Assembly: GCA_937890135.1 (NCBI GenBank)
Contig: CALBYC010000067.1
Location: 1-7,771 of the forward strand
Direction of reading: 5' to 3'
Source: an uncultured Parabacteroides sp.
Lineage (GTDB): Bacteria > Bacteroidota > Bacteroidia > Bacteroidales > Tannerellaceae
DNA length: 7,771 nt
In this document: piece by piece, positions 1 through 6,004 of the stretch
How positions within the stretch are numbered: position 1 is the stretch's first letter
Layout: every line of letters starts with the position of its first letter
Notes under the pieces: generated by a model
Told to the model about the DNA's origin: nothing
Database searches by the model: none
The model's input: only the letters and a program-made list of their open reading frames with translations
Translations under genes and position numbers: made by a program

Positions 1-251
1 CTACCACGTGTGCTCCAATGATAGGAGAACCGTGCTTGTCTACCACAGTCCCGGCAACATTGATTACTTCGGCTGCTTCCCTTACACTAAAAATGGGGGG
101 GGGTATTTTTCAGCATCCACTCTTGCGTTTGCCTCGCCTCATGAATATCTGCGGCATGCGCCATGGGGAAAGAAAAACCCAACGACGAGATAGATAAAAG
201 TGTTAATAATTTGCCGCAATTAATTCTATTCTCTATAATTTCACTTTTCAT
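1..251 (-). pseudogene. 5' end of a SusC/RagA-like TonB-dependent transporter, out of frame at a C9 tract (partial at window edge)
   Basis: Read on the minus strand from the ATG at 251, the first frame gives a short charged N-terminus, a hydrophobic signal peptide (KLLTLLSISSLGFSFPMAHA, likely cleaved after AHA) and then reaches a run of nine C, after which it stops at 87-89 (54 residues). The frame offset by one base downstream of the run continues to the window edge and reads INVAGTVVDKHGSPIIGAHV, the typical CarboxypepD_reg-like start of SusC/RagA-type outer-membrane transporters. The frames join if the run has eight or eleven C. Such proteins pass oligosaccharides or other large nutrients through the outer membrane using TonB energy. 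The split may be phase variation, a real mutation or a homopolymer sequencing error. No other start codon in the second frame is visible between the stop just upstream of the run and the window edge. The divergent mutarotase suggests a sugar substrate (inference). Confidence 0.72.
95..103. repeat. Homopolymer G9/C9 tract inside a coding region
   Basis: Nine consecutive G on the plus strand (C on the coding, minus strand). It lies about 50 codons into the transporter gene, after the signal peptide and before the CarboxypepD_reg-like segment, and it is exactly where the reading frame changes. It is the longest G/C run that I see in the window. Runs of this kind change length by slipped-strand mispairing and are a classic contingency-locus device, but they are also a common place for sequencing errors. 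Confidence 0.9.
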
Positions 252-381
252 GTTTTTGCAATATAATTTTAATACGATCTGTATGATTATCGCTATCGAT
301 AGGGGTGCATCACACCAACAATATCCGTTTTTATACGCTGCTTGTCATGTTATCATAAACTCTTCTTTTTATGTTATTACT

Positions 382-401
382 ATTGGAAACTAATTTCCAA
401 T
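382..401. promoter_or_regulatory. Perfect 8-bp dyad (ATTGGAAA-N4-TTTCCAAT), possible operator
   Basis: Arms 382-389 and 394-401 are perfect reverse complements around a CTAA spacer. It lies in the transporter-mutarotase intergenic region, 131 bases upstream of the transporter ATG. The core GGAAA-N4-TTTCC recurs at 483-496. There is no T-run beside it, so a terminator is unlikely; a protein binding site is inferred, and the binding protein is unknown. Confidence 0.4.
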
Positions 402-482
402 CTTTGCTATCTCATGAAATAATATTTCCTAACCATCTTTCGTAAAGGCGTTTTGTCAATCATACCTGATAATGACTCTATA

Positions 483-496
483 GGAAAACAATTTCC
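483..496. promoter_or_regulatory. Second GGAAA-N4-TTTCC dyad, possible operator
   Basis: Arms 483-487 and 492-496 around ACAA repeat the core and spacing of the dyad at 382-401, 98 bases away. Two copies of the same dyad in one divergent intergenic region hint at a shared regulator. A/T-rich DNA makes short dyads common, so confidence is modest. Confidence 0.33.
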
Positions 497-727
497 CTTA
501 TTATCGGAATGTATCAAGCATATTTACCATACTCACGTTAAATATTATTCTCTCTTAAAAACGAGCACAAAAATAGAATGGGGAAAACCTATGGGCCATT
601 ACAAATCCATGAATGTTCTATTACTTAAAAGTGTAAAGGTTATTACCACCAACCGACATACAATATACAAAAGCCTAAATCGGACAAAACAAAATGGAAT
701 TAATGATTATTTGTTAAGAAAGATGTG

Positions 728-735
728 TATCTTTG
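728..735 (+). promoter_or_regulatory. Promoter -7 box (TATCTTTG) for the mutarotase
   Basis: This is an exact match to the Bacteroidetes sigma-ABfr -7 consensus TAnnTTTG. No well-spaced TTTG -33 box is present; the nearest TTTG, at 710-713, is only 14 bases away. Transcription would start near 740-743, giving a leader of roughly 25-28 bases before the mutarotase ATG at 768. The first ATG after the box, at 740, opens an 11-codon ORF. Confidence 0.6.
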
Positions 736-739
736 CGGC

Positions 740-775
740 ATGATAAGATTTTTAATATTACACACTTATGATTAA
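740..775 (+). CDS. Possible 11-codon leader ORF overlapping the mutarotase start
   Basis: ATG at 740 lies four bases after the TATCTTTG box and opens MIRFLILHTYD, ending with TAA at 773-775. That stop overlaps the second and third codons of the mutarotase gene (ATG 768-770), so termination would release ribosomes at the mutarotase start. If transcription starts at or near 740 the small ORF would be leaderless and could couple translation to the downstream gene. An ORF this short can easily arise by chance; I list it because of its exact placement. Confidence 0.25.
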   Translation: MIRFLILHTYD

Positions 776-1901
776 GAAACTTTGTATGGCAGTCATGGCC
801 ATGTGCATGATGCTGTCATGTGCCCCGAAACAACAACCGGAGGCAACAACACTTTCCGGGCTAAAACCGTCTAACTTCACTACCGAAGTCGAAGGCAAGC
901 CTGTTGCTTTGTATGTTTTGAAAAATGCGGCTGGCGCGGAAGCTTGCGTGACAAACTGGGGTGGCCGTTTGGTTTCTTTGATGGTTCCAGACAAGGCCGG
1001 CAAGATGACGGATGTCGTTTTGGGCTATGATAGCATCCAAGCGTACATTGCCAGCACAGGCAATTTCGGTGCGTTAATCGGCCGTTATGGCAACCGTATC
1101 GCGAATGCCAAGTTCTCATTGGATGGAAAAGAATACACTCTTCCTGCAAATGACAAGACGAACTGCTTGCATGGCGGTCCTAACGGATTCGACCGTCAGG
1201 TTTGGGATGCAAAGCAGGTAGCGGACAACGCTGTCGAACTTACTTATACGTCAAAAGATGGCGAAGCGGGATTCCCTGGCAATTTGAACGTGAAGGTCAC
1301 TTATACATTGACTGACGACAATGCCATGGATATCAAGTACGAAGCAACCACGGATAAAAAGACGGTTGTCAACCTGACAAACCATAGCTATTTCAACCTT
1401 TCCGGAGTTCCCGGCTCTACCATCTTGGATCATCAGTTGTCCATCAATGCCGACAACTATACTCCGGTTGACAGCATGTTGATTCCGACCGGTATCGAGA
1501 CAGTCGAAGGCACTCCGATGGATTTGCGCAAACCGATTGTCATCGGAGACAGCATCGACAACGATTTCATCCAATTGAAATTAGGCGGTGGATACGATCA
1601 TAACTGGGTGCTGAACACCAATTGCGACGTGAACAAAGTAGCAGCCACCGTATATTCTCCGTCCAGCGGAATCTTGATGGAGGTTTATACCAATGAGCCG
1701 GGCTTGCAGGTTTATTGCGGGAACATGATGGCCGAGAAAGAAACAGGCAAACATGGCACTGTTTATCCTCGTCGTGGCGCTATCTGCTTGGAATCTCAAC
1801 ATTATCCGGATACTCCGAACCATCCAGACTTCCCAAGCTGCGTATTGGAGCCGGGCCAGACTTACCATAGCGAATGTATCTATAAGTTCTCTGTCAAGTA
1901 A
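768..1901 (+). CDS. galM: Aldose 1-epimerase (galactose mutarotase), lipoprotein
   Basis: It interconverts alpha and beta anomers of aldoses such as galactose or glucose, feeding sugars into catabolism. The 377-residue product fits the family plus a lipoprotein leader: K3-K4, a Met-rich hydrophobic stretch and a lipobox MLSC with Cys18 as the predicted lipidation site, so it is probably membrane-anchored and acts in the periplasm or at the outer membrane rather than in the cytosol. Family residues are all visible: GRYGNR with Arg106, NCLHGG with His135, NLTNHSYFN with His206 (general acid), GGYDHNW with Asp277 and CLESQHYPD with Glu342 (general base). The start at 768 is chosen because it gives the full signal peptide. 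It is preceded by a TAnnTTTG box and followed by a strong terminator, so it is probably monocistronic. The divergent TonB-dependent transporter suggests a shared role in glycan use. The symbol is by family; these exported forms are often paralogues of cytosolic GalM. Confidence 0.95.
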   Translation: MIKKLCMAVMAMCMMLSCAPKQQPEATTLSGLKPSNFTTEVEGKPVALYVLKNAAGAEACVTNWGGRLVSLMVPDKAGKMTDVVLGYDSIQAYIASTGNFGALIGRYGNRIANAKFSLDGKEYTLPANDKTNCLHGGPNGFDRQVWDAKQVADNAVELTYTSKDGEAGFPGNLNVKVTYTLTDDNAMDIKYEATTDKKTVVNLTNHSYFNLSGVPGSTILDHQLSINADNYTPVDSMLIPTGIETVEGTPMDLRKPIVIGDSIDNDFIQLKLGGGYDHNWVLNTNCDVNKVAATVYSPSSGILMEVYTNEPGLQVYCGNMMAEKETGKHGTVYPRRGAICLESQHYPDTPNHPDFPSCVLEPGQTYHSECIYKFSVK

Positions 1902-1917
1902 ATAAATCTACCCGAAT

Positions 1918-1966
1918 AAAAATAACCAAAGCGGAGCTTCTTGGGCTTCGCTTTGGTTATTTTTTT
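1918..1966. terminator. Rho-independent terminator after the mutarotase, probably bidirectional
   Basis: Arms 1918-1933 and 1949-1964 pair perfectly (core AATAACCAAAGCG / CGCTTTGGTTATT), with further inner pairs around a TTCTTGG loop, followed by a T-run through 1966. The A-run on the left side gives a T-run on the minus strand, so it could also stop transcripts from the convergent luxR-type gene ending at 2053. The bases between 1967 and 2052 hold nothing else that I recognise. Confidence 0.93.
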
Positions 1967-2052
1967 GCTATGCCGGTAAGAAATCCAGTCGAAGTTCCTA
2001 TATTGTTCCGGATTCATGCCAAGACTATTAAGCTATGTCCGCAACGTTGAAT

Positions 2053-2688
2053 TCAAATGTAATATTCGGCAGCGTTTGCTATCCCCGCCCTTAGTGCATA
2101 ACGGGTCGCTTCATAAGCATTATTGACTTGTATTTTCCGGAAAATATTTTTCCGATGCGTCGTAATCGTGTGGACGCTGGAATGCCTAATCTCCGCTATC
2201 TCTTTCGCCGACCTTCCCATTGCTATCCATCTCAAAATGTCTTTTTCAGTGGAAGTCAACGGCGACGATTCCATCTCTTCTTGTTTCTTCAAGCATTCCT
2301 CGGCACGAGAGGAAAGATATTGTTCATGGTGCATTCCTTTCACCAATGCGTCCAGTATTTCCTCTTGGGTGGCATCTTTCATCACAATGCTGAATGCCTT
2401 AGAATAAAAAGCCATCCTGCGGATAAAATCATTACTTAGCTGTTCACTGAATAAAATCCATTGCACCTGTTTGAAACGTTCGTGCATGATCAATAAATAA
2501 TCGGAAGAGAGATCCAACAATGAGAAGTCCATTACAACTACAGCGGTCGGGTGTCCTTCCAAAAGGGTCGCCAATTCTTTGGTTGTCCTTGCGTCGGTTA
2601 CCGTAACCAATTCCCCCGTCTTTCCTGCCAAATAATGGATGCCGGCATTGGATATTGCTTGTTTATCGATGACAATCAGTGTTTGCAT
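2053..2688 (-). CDS. LuxR-family response-regulator-like transcription factor
   Basis: The product is a predicted two-domain DNA-binding regulator of 211 residues from the chosen start. Residues 1-120 resemble a receiver domain: Asp54 in VVVMDFSLLD fits the phosphoacceptor, with Ser81 and Lys104 near the conserved Thr/Ser and Lys positions. Only one acidic residue (Asp8) remains where active receivers usually have two, so phosphorylation is uncertain. Residues about 143-205 form a LuxR/GerE helix-turn-helix, beginning PLTSTEKDILRWIAMGRSAK and including HTITTHRKNIFRKIQV. The ATG at 2688 is preferred over one at 2754: the extra 22 residues are a hydrophobic translation of A/T-rich promoter DNA, and a perfect TATATTTG box lies at 2693-2700. 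No sensor kinase is adjacent. The divergent outer-membrane gene is a possible target, but this is inference. Confidence 0.9.
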   Translation of the reverse strand: MQTLIVIDKQAISNAGIHYLAGKTGELVTVTDARTTKELATLLEGHPTAVVVMDFSLLDLSSDYLLIMHERFKQVQWILFSEQLSNDFIRRMAFYSKAFSIVMKDATQEEILDALVKGMHHEQYLSSRAEECLKKQEEMESSPLTSTEKDILRWIAMGRSAKEIAEIRHSSVHTITTHRKNIFRKIQVNNAYEATRYALRAGIANAAEYYI

Positions 2689-2692
2689 ATCA

Positions 2693-2725
2693 CAAATATA
2701 AAAAAGAAATATGCAAAAAAACAAA
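2693..2725 (-). promoter_or_regulatory. Promoter of the luxR-type gene, predicted leaderless transcript
   Basis: On the minus strand, TTTG (2722-2725) and TATATTTG (2693-2700) are separated by 21 bases, close to the Bacteroidetes -33/-7 arrangement. Only TGAT separates the -7 box from the ATG at 2688, so the transcript should begin at or within a few bases of the start codon. This also rules against the longer frame starting at 2754. Confidence 0.6.
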
Positions 2726-2730
2726 AACTT

Positions 2731-2761
2731 TTTGTCCTTTAACAAGAAATACATTTATTTG
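2731..2761 (+). promoter_or_regulatory. Promoter of the outer-membrane barrel gene
   Basis: TTTG at 2731-2734, a 19-base spacer and TTTATTTG at 2754-2761 match the Bacteroidetes TTTG-N19-TAnnTTTG promoter with one mismatch in the -7 box. Transcription would start near 2767, leaving about 20 bases before the ATG at 2787. It is back to back with the luxR-type promoter in a 98-base divergent region. Confidence 0.5.
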
Positions 2762-2786
2762 CGATTGAAACATAAAACAATCAGTC

Positions 2787-3365
2787 ATGAAACGAATTTA
2801 TTTAGCACTTTTAGTATTACTGGCTTTCATCGCACTGCCAGCGCAGGCTCAGTTCAAATGGGGTATAAAAGGAGGAGCTAATGTCGCAAATGTACACTTC
2901 AAGGATCTTCCATCCAATTTGAAATCAGAGAACATCAGTGGTTTCCATATCGGGCCCATGGTGGAATGGACAGTCCCCTTGGTCGGGGTAGGATTGGATT
3001 TTTCATTACTCTACTCCCAGATGGGCATGGACATAGGAAATACGACTATCAAATCCGATTACTTAGACGTTCCACTTAATTTGAAATGGAAATTCGGCGT
3101 TCCTATTGCTAAAATCTACCTGGCCGCCGGTCCTTTCGTTGGCTTCCGGTTAGGCGGCGCAAAGATTTGGGATGTCATCAGTAGCCAAATCGAGGCGAAG
3201 ACTTTCAGCGCGGGCTTAAACATGGGAGCAGGCATTGAACTGGTCAAGCATCTCCAAGTGGGCGTGAACTATCATTTGGGCATGACGGACAACTATAGCA
3301 TAGCCAAACTTGGGTCAGATGGAAAGAACAGGGGATGGCAGATATCCGCTGCATTGCTGTTTTAA
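2787..3365 (+). CDS. Outer-membrane beta-barrel protein, PorT-like family
   Basis: This is a predicted small outer-membrane barrel of 192 residues. Residues 1-21 are a Sec signal peptide (MKRIYLALLVLLAFIALPAQ, cleavage after AQA, Ala21). The mature part begins FKWGIKGGANVANVHF, a typical first strand of the PorT / outer-membrane beta-barrel domain 2 group, followed by alternating hydrophobic strands such as VGVGLDFSLLYSQMGMDI and LNMGAGIELVKHLQVGVNYH, and a C-terminal strand ending in Phe (QISAALLF), as expected for BAM-dependent insertion. The length fits an eight-stranded barrel. No substrate or partner can be read from sequence; such proteins are common in Bacteroidetes and mostly uncharacterised. 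It lies between a divergent luxR-type regulator and priA, which begins 25 bases after its stop, so some transcripts may run into priA. Confidence 0.87.
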   Translation: MKRIYLALLVLLAFIALPAQAQFKWGIKGGANVANVHFKDLPSNLKSENISGFHIGPMVEWTVPLVGVGLDFSLLYSQMGMDIGNTTIKSDYLDVPLNLKWKFGVPIAKIYLAAGPFVGFRLGGAKIWDVISSQIEAKTFSAGLNMGAGIELVKHLQVGVNYHLGMTDNYSIAKLGSDGKNRGWQISAALLF

Positions 3366-3385
3366 ATAGAAAATTAATACCTTTG
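3353..3385 (+). promoter_or_regulatory. Promoter of priA, predicted leaderless transcript
   Basis: TACCTTTG at 3378-3385 is an exact TAnnTTTG match, with ATTG at 3353-3356 (one mismatch to TTTG) 21 bases upstream, inside the end of the preceding gene. Only GCGCA separates the box from the priA ATG at 3391, so transcription should begin at or next to the start codon. Confidence 0.55.
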
Positions 3386-3390
3386 GCGCA

Positions 3391-5856
3391 ATGAAATATG
3401 CAAATGTTATACTTCCGTTGCCATTGGAAAACCTTTATACTTACAAGATTCCTGCCGACCTGGAGCAAAAGGTTGTTCCGGGTTGCAGGGTCATTGTACA
3501 TTTTGGGAAGAAGCATTTTTATACGGCAATTGTACATTCGGTAACAGACAACAAGCCCAAAACACAATACGATTTCAAGGAAATTTTTGCGATATTGGAT
3601 GCAATCCCTGTATTAAAACGGCCGCAACTCCGCTTTTGGGAGTGGGTCGCATCCTATTATCTTTGTAAATTAGGAGACGTGTACAAGGCGGCTCTTCCTT
3701 CGGGCTTGAAGATAGAAAGCGAAACAAACGTTATCTACCACTCAGATTTCATATCGTCTTCGCCACTCAAGCCGAATGAATGTTCCGTCCTTGATGCTTT
3801 CAAGGGGAACGATAACCAGCTGACCGTTTCCGAAATAGAACGCAGGACAGGGCTGCACAACATTGTGCCTGTTCTTTCATCGCTGATAGATTTAGGAGCA
3901 ATAGAAATAACAGAACGATTAAAGAACGGTTTTTCTCCCAAGACCGAGACATATATCCGGATAAAAGAAGCATGGAACACTCCCGGAAGGATGCAAGAAG
4001 CGTTTGAACTGACAAAGAGAGCACATAAACAAGAACAATTGCTTCTTGCTTATCTTGACCTTAGCCACGCCGGACAATCCGGCGCACGACAAGATGTCTC
4101 AAAAAAAGAATTGCTGGATAAAAGCGGTGGAAATGTGTCGATATTGAACAGTTTGCTGAAAAAGGGGATATTGGAAGCATACGAAAAAGAGGTAAGCCGC
4201 TTGCAAATCACTCCCCGTCGCCGACAATCATTGAATCCATTATCCGACGCACAACTTCATGCCTATCGGGAAATAGCAGAGAGTTTCAAACAAAAGGATA
4301 TTTGCCTGCTTCACGGGGTGACATCTTCGGGCAAAACAGAGATTTATGTTCATTTAATAGACAAGGTGCTTAAAGCCGGTAAGCAAGTTTTATACTTATT
4401 ACCCGAAATTGCCATCACGACACAAATAACCGAACGTTTAGGCCAATTGTTTGGAGATAAAATGTTGGTGTACCATTCAAAATTTTCAGATAATGAACGA
4501 ATTGAGATATGGAATAAGTTATTGCACGACTCTTCGCCTTTCCTAATATTAGGAGTGCGTTCTTCTTTGTTCCTGCCTTTTTCCAACTTAGGCCTGGTCA
4601 TTGTAGATGAGGAGCATGAAGTCTCATACAAGCAACAAGATCCCGCCCCACGTTATAATGCACGAAATGCAGCCATGGTACTTGCAAACATGCACGGCGG
4701 GAAAGTCCTTTTGGGCTCGGCAACACCATCCATCGAGTCCTATTTTTATGCAAACAATGGCAAATATGGCTTCGTGGAGCTATCCGTTCGCTATGGAAAT
4801 TGCCAAGCTCCTCAAATCATCCCCATAAACATCAGAGAACAAAAGAGGAAAAGAATAATGAAGAATCCTATTTTCTCTCCTCTTTTAATTGAGAAGATGC
4901 AACAGGCATTGGAACAAAACGAACAAGTTATCCTCTTCCAAAACAGAAGAGGGTTTGCTCCCATGATTGAATGCAAAGAATGCAGCTGGGTCCCGCATTG
5001 CATCAATTGCGATGTCAGCATGACCTATCATAAACATCAGAACCGTCTGGTCTGCCATTATTGCGGCTATTCCCTCCCTTTCCCTGAAAAATGCCCGGAA
5101 TGCGGAAGCACGGATTTCCAGATGCTTGGCTTTGGAACAGAAAAGGTCGAGGAAGAAGTGAAACTCCTTTTCCCTAACTACCAGTCGGAACGAATGGATT
5201 TGGATACCGTGCGAAGCAAAAATGCTTACGAACGAATCATCGGCAATTTTGAAAAGGGGAAAACCCAAATTTTAATCGGGACACAAATGGTCTCAAAAGG
5301 ACTTGATTTTAATCACGTAGGTGTTGTCGGTATTTTAAATGCGGACTCTTTGATGAATTATCCCGACTTTCGTGCCCACGAACGGGCGTTCCAGCTCTTG
5401 GTACAAGTAAGTGGCAGAGCCGGACGGAGAGACAAGCGAGGCACGGTTTTATTGCAGACCTCGCAACCGGAACACCCCCTTATCCAAATGGTCATTCATT
5501 CAGCTTATAAGGAAATGTTTGACTGGCAAATAAACGAACGAAGGATGTTCCGCTATCCTCCCTTCTTTCGCATAATCATATTGGTTATGCGTTGTAAGAA
5601 CGAGGCGCCGTTAGTGGAATTGTCCCGTCTATTTGCGGACAAACTCAGGGCGAAGTTGGGTGAAAGAGTATTAGGTCCGGTTACCCCACCTATTTCTTAT
5701 ATCCAAACTTATCACATACGGAGGATAGTCATGAAAATAGAGTCGTCGGCATCCATCCAAATCATGCGAAGCTTTTTGGAGACGACTTACGAAGAAATGC
5801 AAAAACAATCCGCATTCCGGCAAATATCGATGTATTACGACGTGGATCCGTTATAA
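3391..5856 (+). CDS. priA: Primosomal protein N' (replication-restart helicase PriA)
   Basis: PriA is an ATP-driven 3'-5' DNA helicase that recognises stalled or repaired forks and reloads the replicative helicase. The 821-residue product is full length for the Bacteroidetes form. The N-terminal DNA-binding domain starts MKYANVILPLPLENLYTYKI, which supports the chosen ATG. Helicase motifs are intact: Walker A GVTSSGKT (309-316, Lys315), DEEH (406-409), GSATPS (442-447), ILIGTQMVSKGLDF (627-640) and QVSGRAGR (672-679). Eight cysteines for two zinc sites are present: 528, 531, 537, 540, 555, 558, 568 and 571. Residues after about 700 form the C-terminal domain, ending MYYDVDPL. The region 190-275 is a family-variable linker. 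A broken phosphatase gene begins 30 bases downstream in the same direction. No sign of damage. Confidence 0.98.
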   Translation: MKYANVILPLPLENLYTYKIPADLEQKVVPGCRVIVHFGKKHFYTAIVHSVTDNKPKTQYDFKEIFAILDAIPVLKRPQLRFWEWVASYYLCKLGDVYKAALPSGLKIESETNVIYHSDFISSSPLKPNECSVLDAFKGNDNQLTVSEIERRTGLHNIVPVLSSLIDLGAIEITERLKNGFSPKTETYIRIKEAWNTPGRMQEAFELTKRAHKQEQLLLAYLDLSHAGQSGARQDVSKKELLDKSGGNVSILNSLLKKGILEAYEKEVSRLQITPRRRQSLNPLSDAQLHAYREIAESFKQKDICLLHGVTSSGKTEIYVHLIDKVLKAGKQVLYLLPEIAITTQITERLGQLFGDKMLVYHSKFSDNERIEIWNKLLHDSSPFLILGVRSSLFLPFSNLGLVIVDEEHEVSYKQQDPAPRYNARNAAMVLANMHGGKVLLGSATPSIESYFYANNGKYGFVELSVRYGNCQAPQIIPINIREQKRKRIMKNPIFSPLLIEKMQQALEQNEQVILFQNRRGFAPMIECKECSWVPHCINCDVSMTYHKHQNRLVCHYCGYSLPFPEKCPECGSTDFQMLGFGTEKVEEEVKLLFPNYQSERMDLDTVRSKNAYERIIGNFEKGKTQILIGTQMVSKGLDFNHVGVVGILNADSLMNYPDFRAHERAFQLLVQVSGRAGRRDKRGTVLLQTSQPEHPLIQMVIHSAYKEMFDWQINERRMFRYPPFFRIIILVMRCKNEAPLVELSRLFADKLRAKLGERVLGPVTPPISYIQTYHIRRIVMKIESSASIQIMRSFLETTYEEMQKQSAFRQISMYYDVDPL

Positions 5857-5886
5857 GAATGTTTCAATTTATATAAAAAGTAAAAC

Positions 5887-5940
5887 ATGGAAAATAAAGA
5901 AAAATACAAGATACTCTTCGTCTGCCTCGGGAATAAATAG
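5887..5940 (+). pseudogene. Low-molecular-weight protein tyrosine phosphatase, 5' remnant cut by an insertion
   Basis: ATG at 5887 opens MENKEKYKILFVCLGNK and stops at 5938-5940. Residues 8-16 (KILFVCLGN) are the first beta strand and the beginning of the LMW-PTP active-site loop, normally VCLGNICRSP (C-X5-R-S). Cys13 would be the nucleophile, but Ile, Cys, Arg and Ser are replaced by Lys and a stop, so the fragment cannot be active. Full proteins of this family have about 150-160 residues; the rest is missing from the window. The break coincides with the start of A/T-rich DNA leading to an integrase gene, which points to disruption by an integrative element. Position 30 bases after priA fits a small co-transcribed gene. 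The 17-residue length means a chance resemblance is possible, but a nine-residue match to a family signature with the right spacing makes it unlikely. Confidence 0.78.
5929..5940. other. Probable left attachment junction of the integrative element
   Basis: Phosphatase codons are recognisable up to Gly-Asn (GGGAAT, 5929-5934); the next family codon would be Ile (ATH), while the sequence gives AAATAG. The crossover is therefore within or just before about 5935, allowing for shared bases. The exact core cannot be set without the other junction or an empty site. Confidence 0.45.
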
Positions 5941-5948
5941 AAAAATGT

Positions 5949-5965
5949 AAATAATTTATATATCG
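5949..5965 (+). repeat. 17-bp direct repeat, copy 1 (upstream of the integrase)
   Basis: AAATAATTTATATATCG is identical to 7723-7739 beyond the integrase gene, and both are preceded by GT with a one-base offset. It is inside the presumed element, about 15 bases from the phosphatase junction. It could be an integrase arm-type site or an older recombination or insertion scar. Confidence 0.75.
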
Positions 5966-5995
5966 CTGAAATAAAGGAAGTTCAGATTTATTTCT

Positions 5996-6003
5996 TATCT
6001 TTG
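5996..6003 (+). promoter_or_regulatory. Promoter -7 box (TATCTTTG) for the integrase
   Basis: Exact TAnnTTTG match, 69 bases before the integrase ATG. I see no good -33 TTTG at 19-21 bases upstream. Transcription from here would place the whole repeat cluster 6005-6059 in the 5' leader. Confidence 0.5.
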
Positions 6004-6004
6004 C

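Larger units (their letters stand above)
252..727. other. Long divergent intergenic region between transporter and mutarotase
   Basis: About 476 bases with no gene I can support. The DNA is A/T-rich, and the open frames present on the plus strand (163-393 and 453-743) lack family resemblance, a convincing start or a ribosome site. It separates two divergently transcribed genes, so it should hold both promoters. It contains two copies of the dyad GGAAA-N4-TTTCC (385-398 and 483-496) and a weaker related dyad at 416-428. No convincing TAnnTTTG box is seen directly before the transporter start at 251; the nearest candidate is a degraded one ending about eight bases upstream. Confidence 0.6.

Noticed and set aside
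8..193. 61-residue plus-strand ORF
   Set aside because: It is antisense to the transporter coding frame, whose family motif is clear on the minus strand.
163..393. 76-residue plus-strand ORF with a hydrophobic middle
   Set aside because: It is antisense to the transporter's signal-peptide region over its first part, has no ribosome site or family resemblance, and is A/T-rich filler.
453..743. 96-residue plus-strand ORF starting with TTG
   Set aside because: Weak start, no recognisable domain, and it runs across the mutarotase -7 box; most likely non-coding intergenic DNA.
2043..2056. Short palindromes AACGTT and TTGAATTCAA at the end of the luxR-type gene
   Set aside because: Too short, without T-runs and partly coding; no evidence for a terminator or operator.
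2689..2754. N-terminal extension of the luxR-type protein looking like a membrane segment
   Set aside because: It is a translation of poly-A/T promoter DNA containing a TATATTTG box; the receiver-like domain begins at the Met encoded at 2688.
5866..5875. AATTTATATA upstream of the phosphatase start, resembling part of the 17-bp repeat
   Set aside because: Only ten A/T bases match and it lies in chromosomal DNA outside the element; expected by chance in such composition.
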